DNA of 5,131 bases from the NCBI GenBank assembly GCA_018609665.1, contig JAHENN010000306.1, forward strand, positions 1-5,131, written 5' to 3'. This DNA is from Haloarculaceae archaeon (lineage in GTDB: Archaea > Halobacteriota > Halobacteria > Halobacteriales > Haloarculaceae). The position numbers and the translations under genes are program-made. Shown here one piece after another: positions 5,036 through 5,131 of the stretch (the first letter of the stretch is position 1; each line of letters starts with the position of its first letter). The notes beneath the pieces are model-generated. The model was not told the DNA's origin and did no database searches. It saw only the letters and a list, made by a program, of their open reading frames with translations.

Positions 5036-5131
5036 ATGAAATACGACGTCACCCGCCGTGCGCTGCTCGGAGCCGTCCTCGGGGCCGGCGCCGGCGGGGC
5101 CGCCCTCTCGCCGGCCGGCGACCTGCTCGAC
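5036..5131 (+). CDS. Exported protein with twin-arginine signal peptide (5' part only)
   Basis: Only 32 residues are present; the gene runs off the window. The N-terminus MKYDVTRRALLGAVLGAG is a Tat signal: Thr-Arg-Arg-Ala-Leu-Leu at 6-11, then a mildly hydrophobic Gly/Ala-rich core (about 9-24) and a possible signal-peptidase site after SPA (25-27). No lipobox cysteine occurs in the visible part, so a Tat lipoprotein is not indicated. Haloarchaea send most secreted proteins folded through Tat, so the product is probably extracellular or outer-face membrane-associated. The mature function cannot be judged. It is divergent from the ferredoxin gene across a 100-base region with separate promoters. 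Confidence 0.85.
   Translation, partial: MKYDVTRRALLGAVLGAGAGGAALSPAGDLLD

Noticed and set aside
4621..5131. Plus-strand GTG frame starting about 23 bases after a TTAATT
   Set aside because: It runs antisense through the ferredoxin gene and continues out of frame through the Tat-signal gene, with no recognisable protein features.
1..5131. CRISPR array, insertion sequence, integrase, toxin-antitoxin or defence system
   Set aside because: No spacer-separated repeats, transposase motifs or terminal repeats, and every sizeable frame is explained by housekeeping genes or shadows.

Overview
The window looks like ordinary chromosomal DNA of a halophilic archaeon (class Halobacteria). It is very GC-rich with strong G/C preference at third codon positions. 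The soluble proteins are rich in Asp and Glu. Most genes have no Shine-Dalgarno sequence; instead an AT-rich TATA-like box sits about 25-29 bases before the start codon, as expected for leaderless haloarchaeal transcripts. The malate dehydrogenase closely resembles the well-studied Haloarcula-type enzyme. I do not assign a genus.

Layout. Positions 20-1162 (minus) encode an SPFH/band-7 (stomatin-like) membrane protein with two N-terminal membrane helices and an 11-residue-repeat coiled coil. Positions 1209-2990 (minus) encode UvrC, the incision subunit of UvrABC nucleotide excision repair, complete with both nuclease domains and a four-cysteine Fe-S motif. The two minus-strand genes are 46 bases apart, and that gap holds a pair of overlapping inverted repeats. 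Divergent from uvrC, 3087-3416 (plus) encodes an unrecognised small membrane protein starting at GTG. Positions 3543-4457 (plus) encode malate dehydrogenase with its own promoter. Overlapping its stop codon from the opposite strand is a 34-codon reading frame (4454-4558, minus) with a plausible promoter, SD and codon bias. Positions 4696-4935 (minus) encode a three-cysteine, probably [3Fe-4S], ferredoxin. Divergent from it, a gene with a twin-arginine signal peptide starts at 5036 (plus) and runs off the window.

The genes do not form one pathway: DNA repair (UvrC), central carbon metabolism (Mdh), electron transfer (ferredoxin), membrane organisation (SPFH) and a secreted protein sit side by side, mostly with their own promoters. 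I found no mobile element, CRISPR array, tRNA, rRNA or new multi-gene system. The observations most worth a second look are the unlisted small ORF convergent with mdh, the overlapping inverted repeats before the SPFH gene, the 33-bp periodic DNA repeats inside that gene, and the dyads flanking the ferredoxin gene. No gene-free stretch exceeds 300 bases; the longest are 4559-4695, 3417-3542, 4936-5035 and 2991-3086, and their contents are listed.
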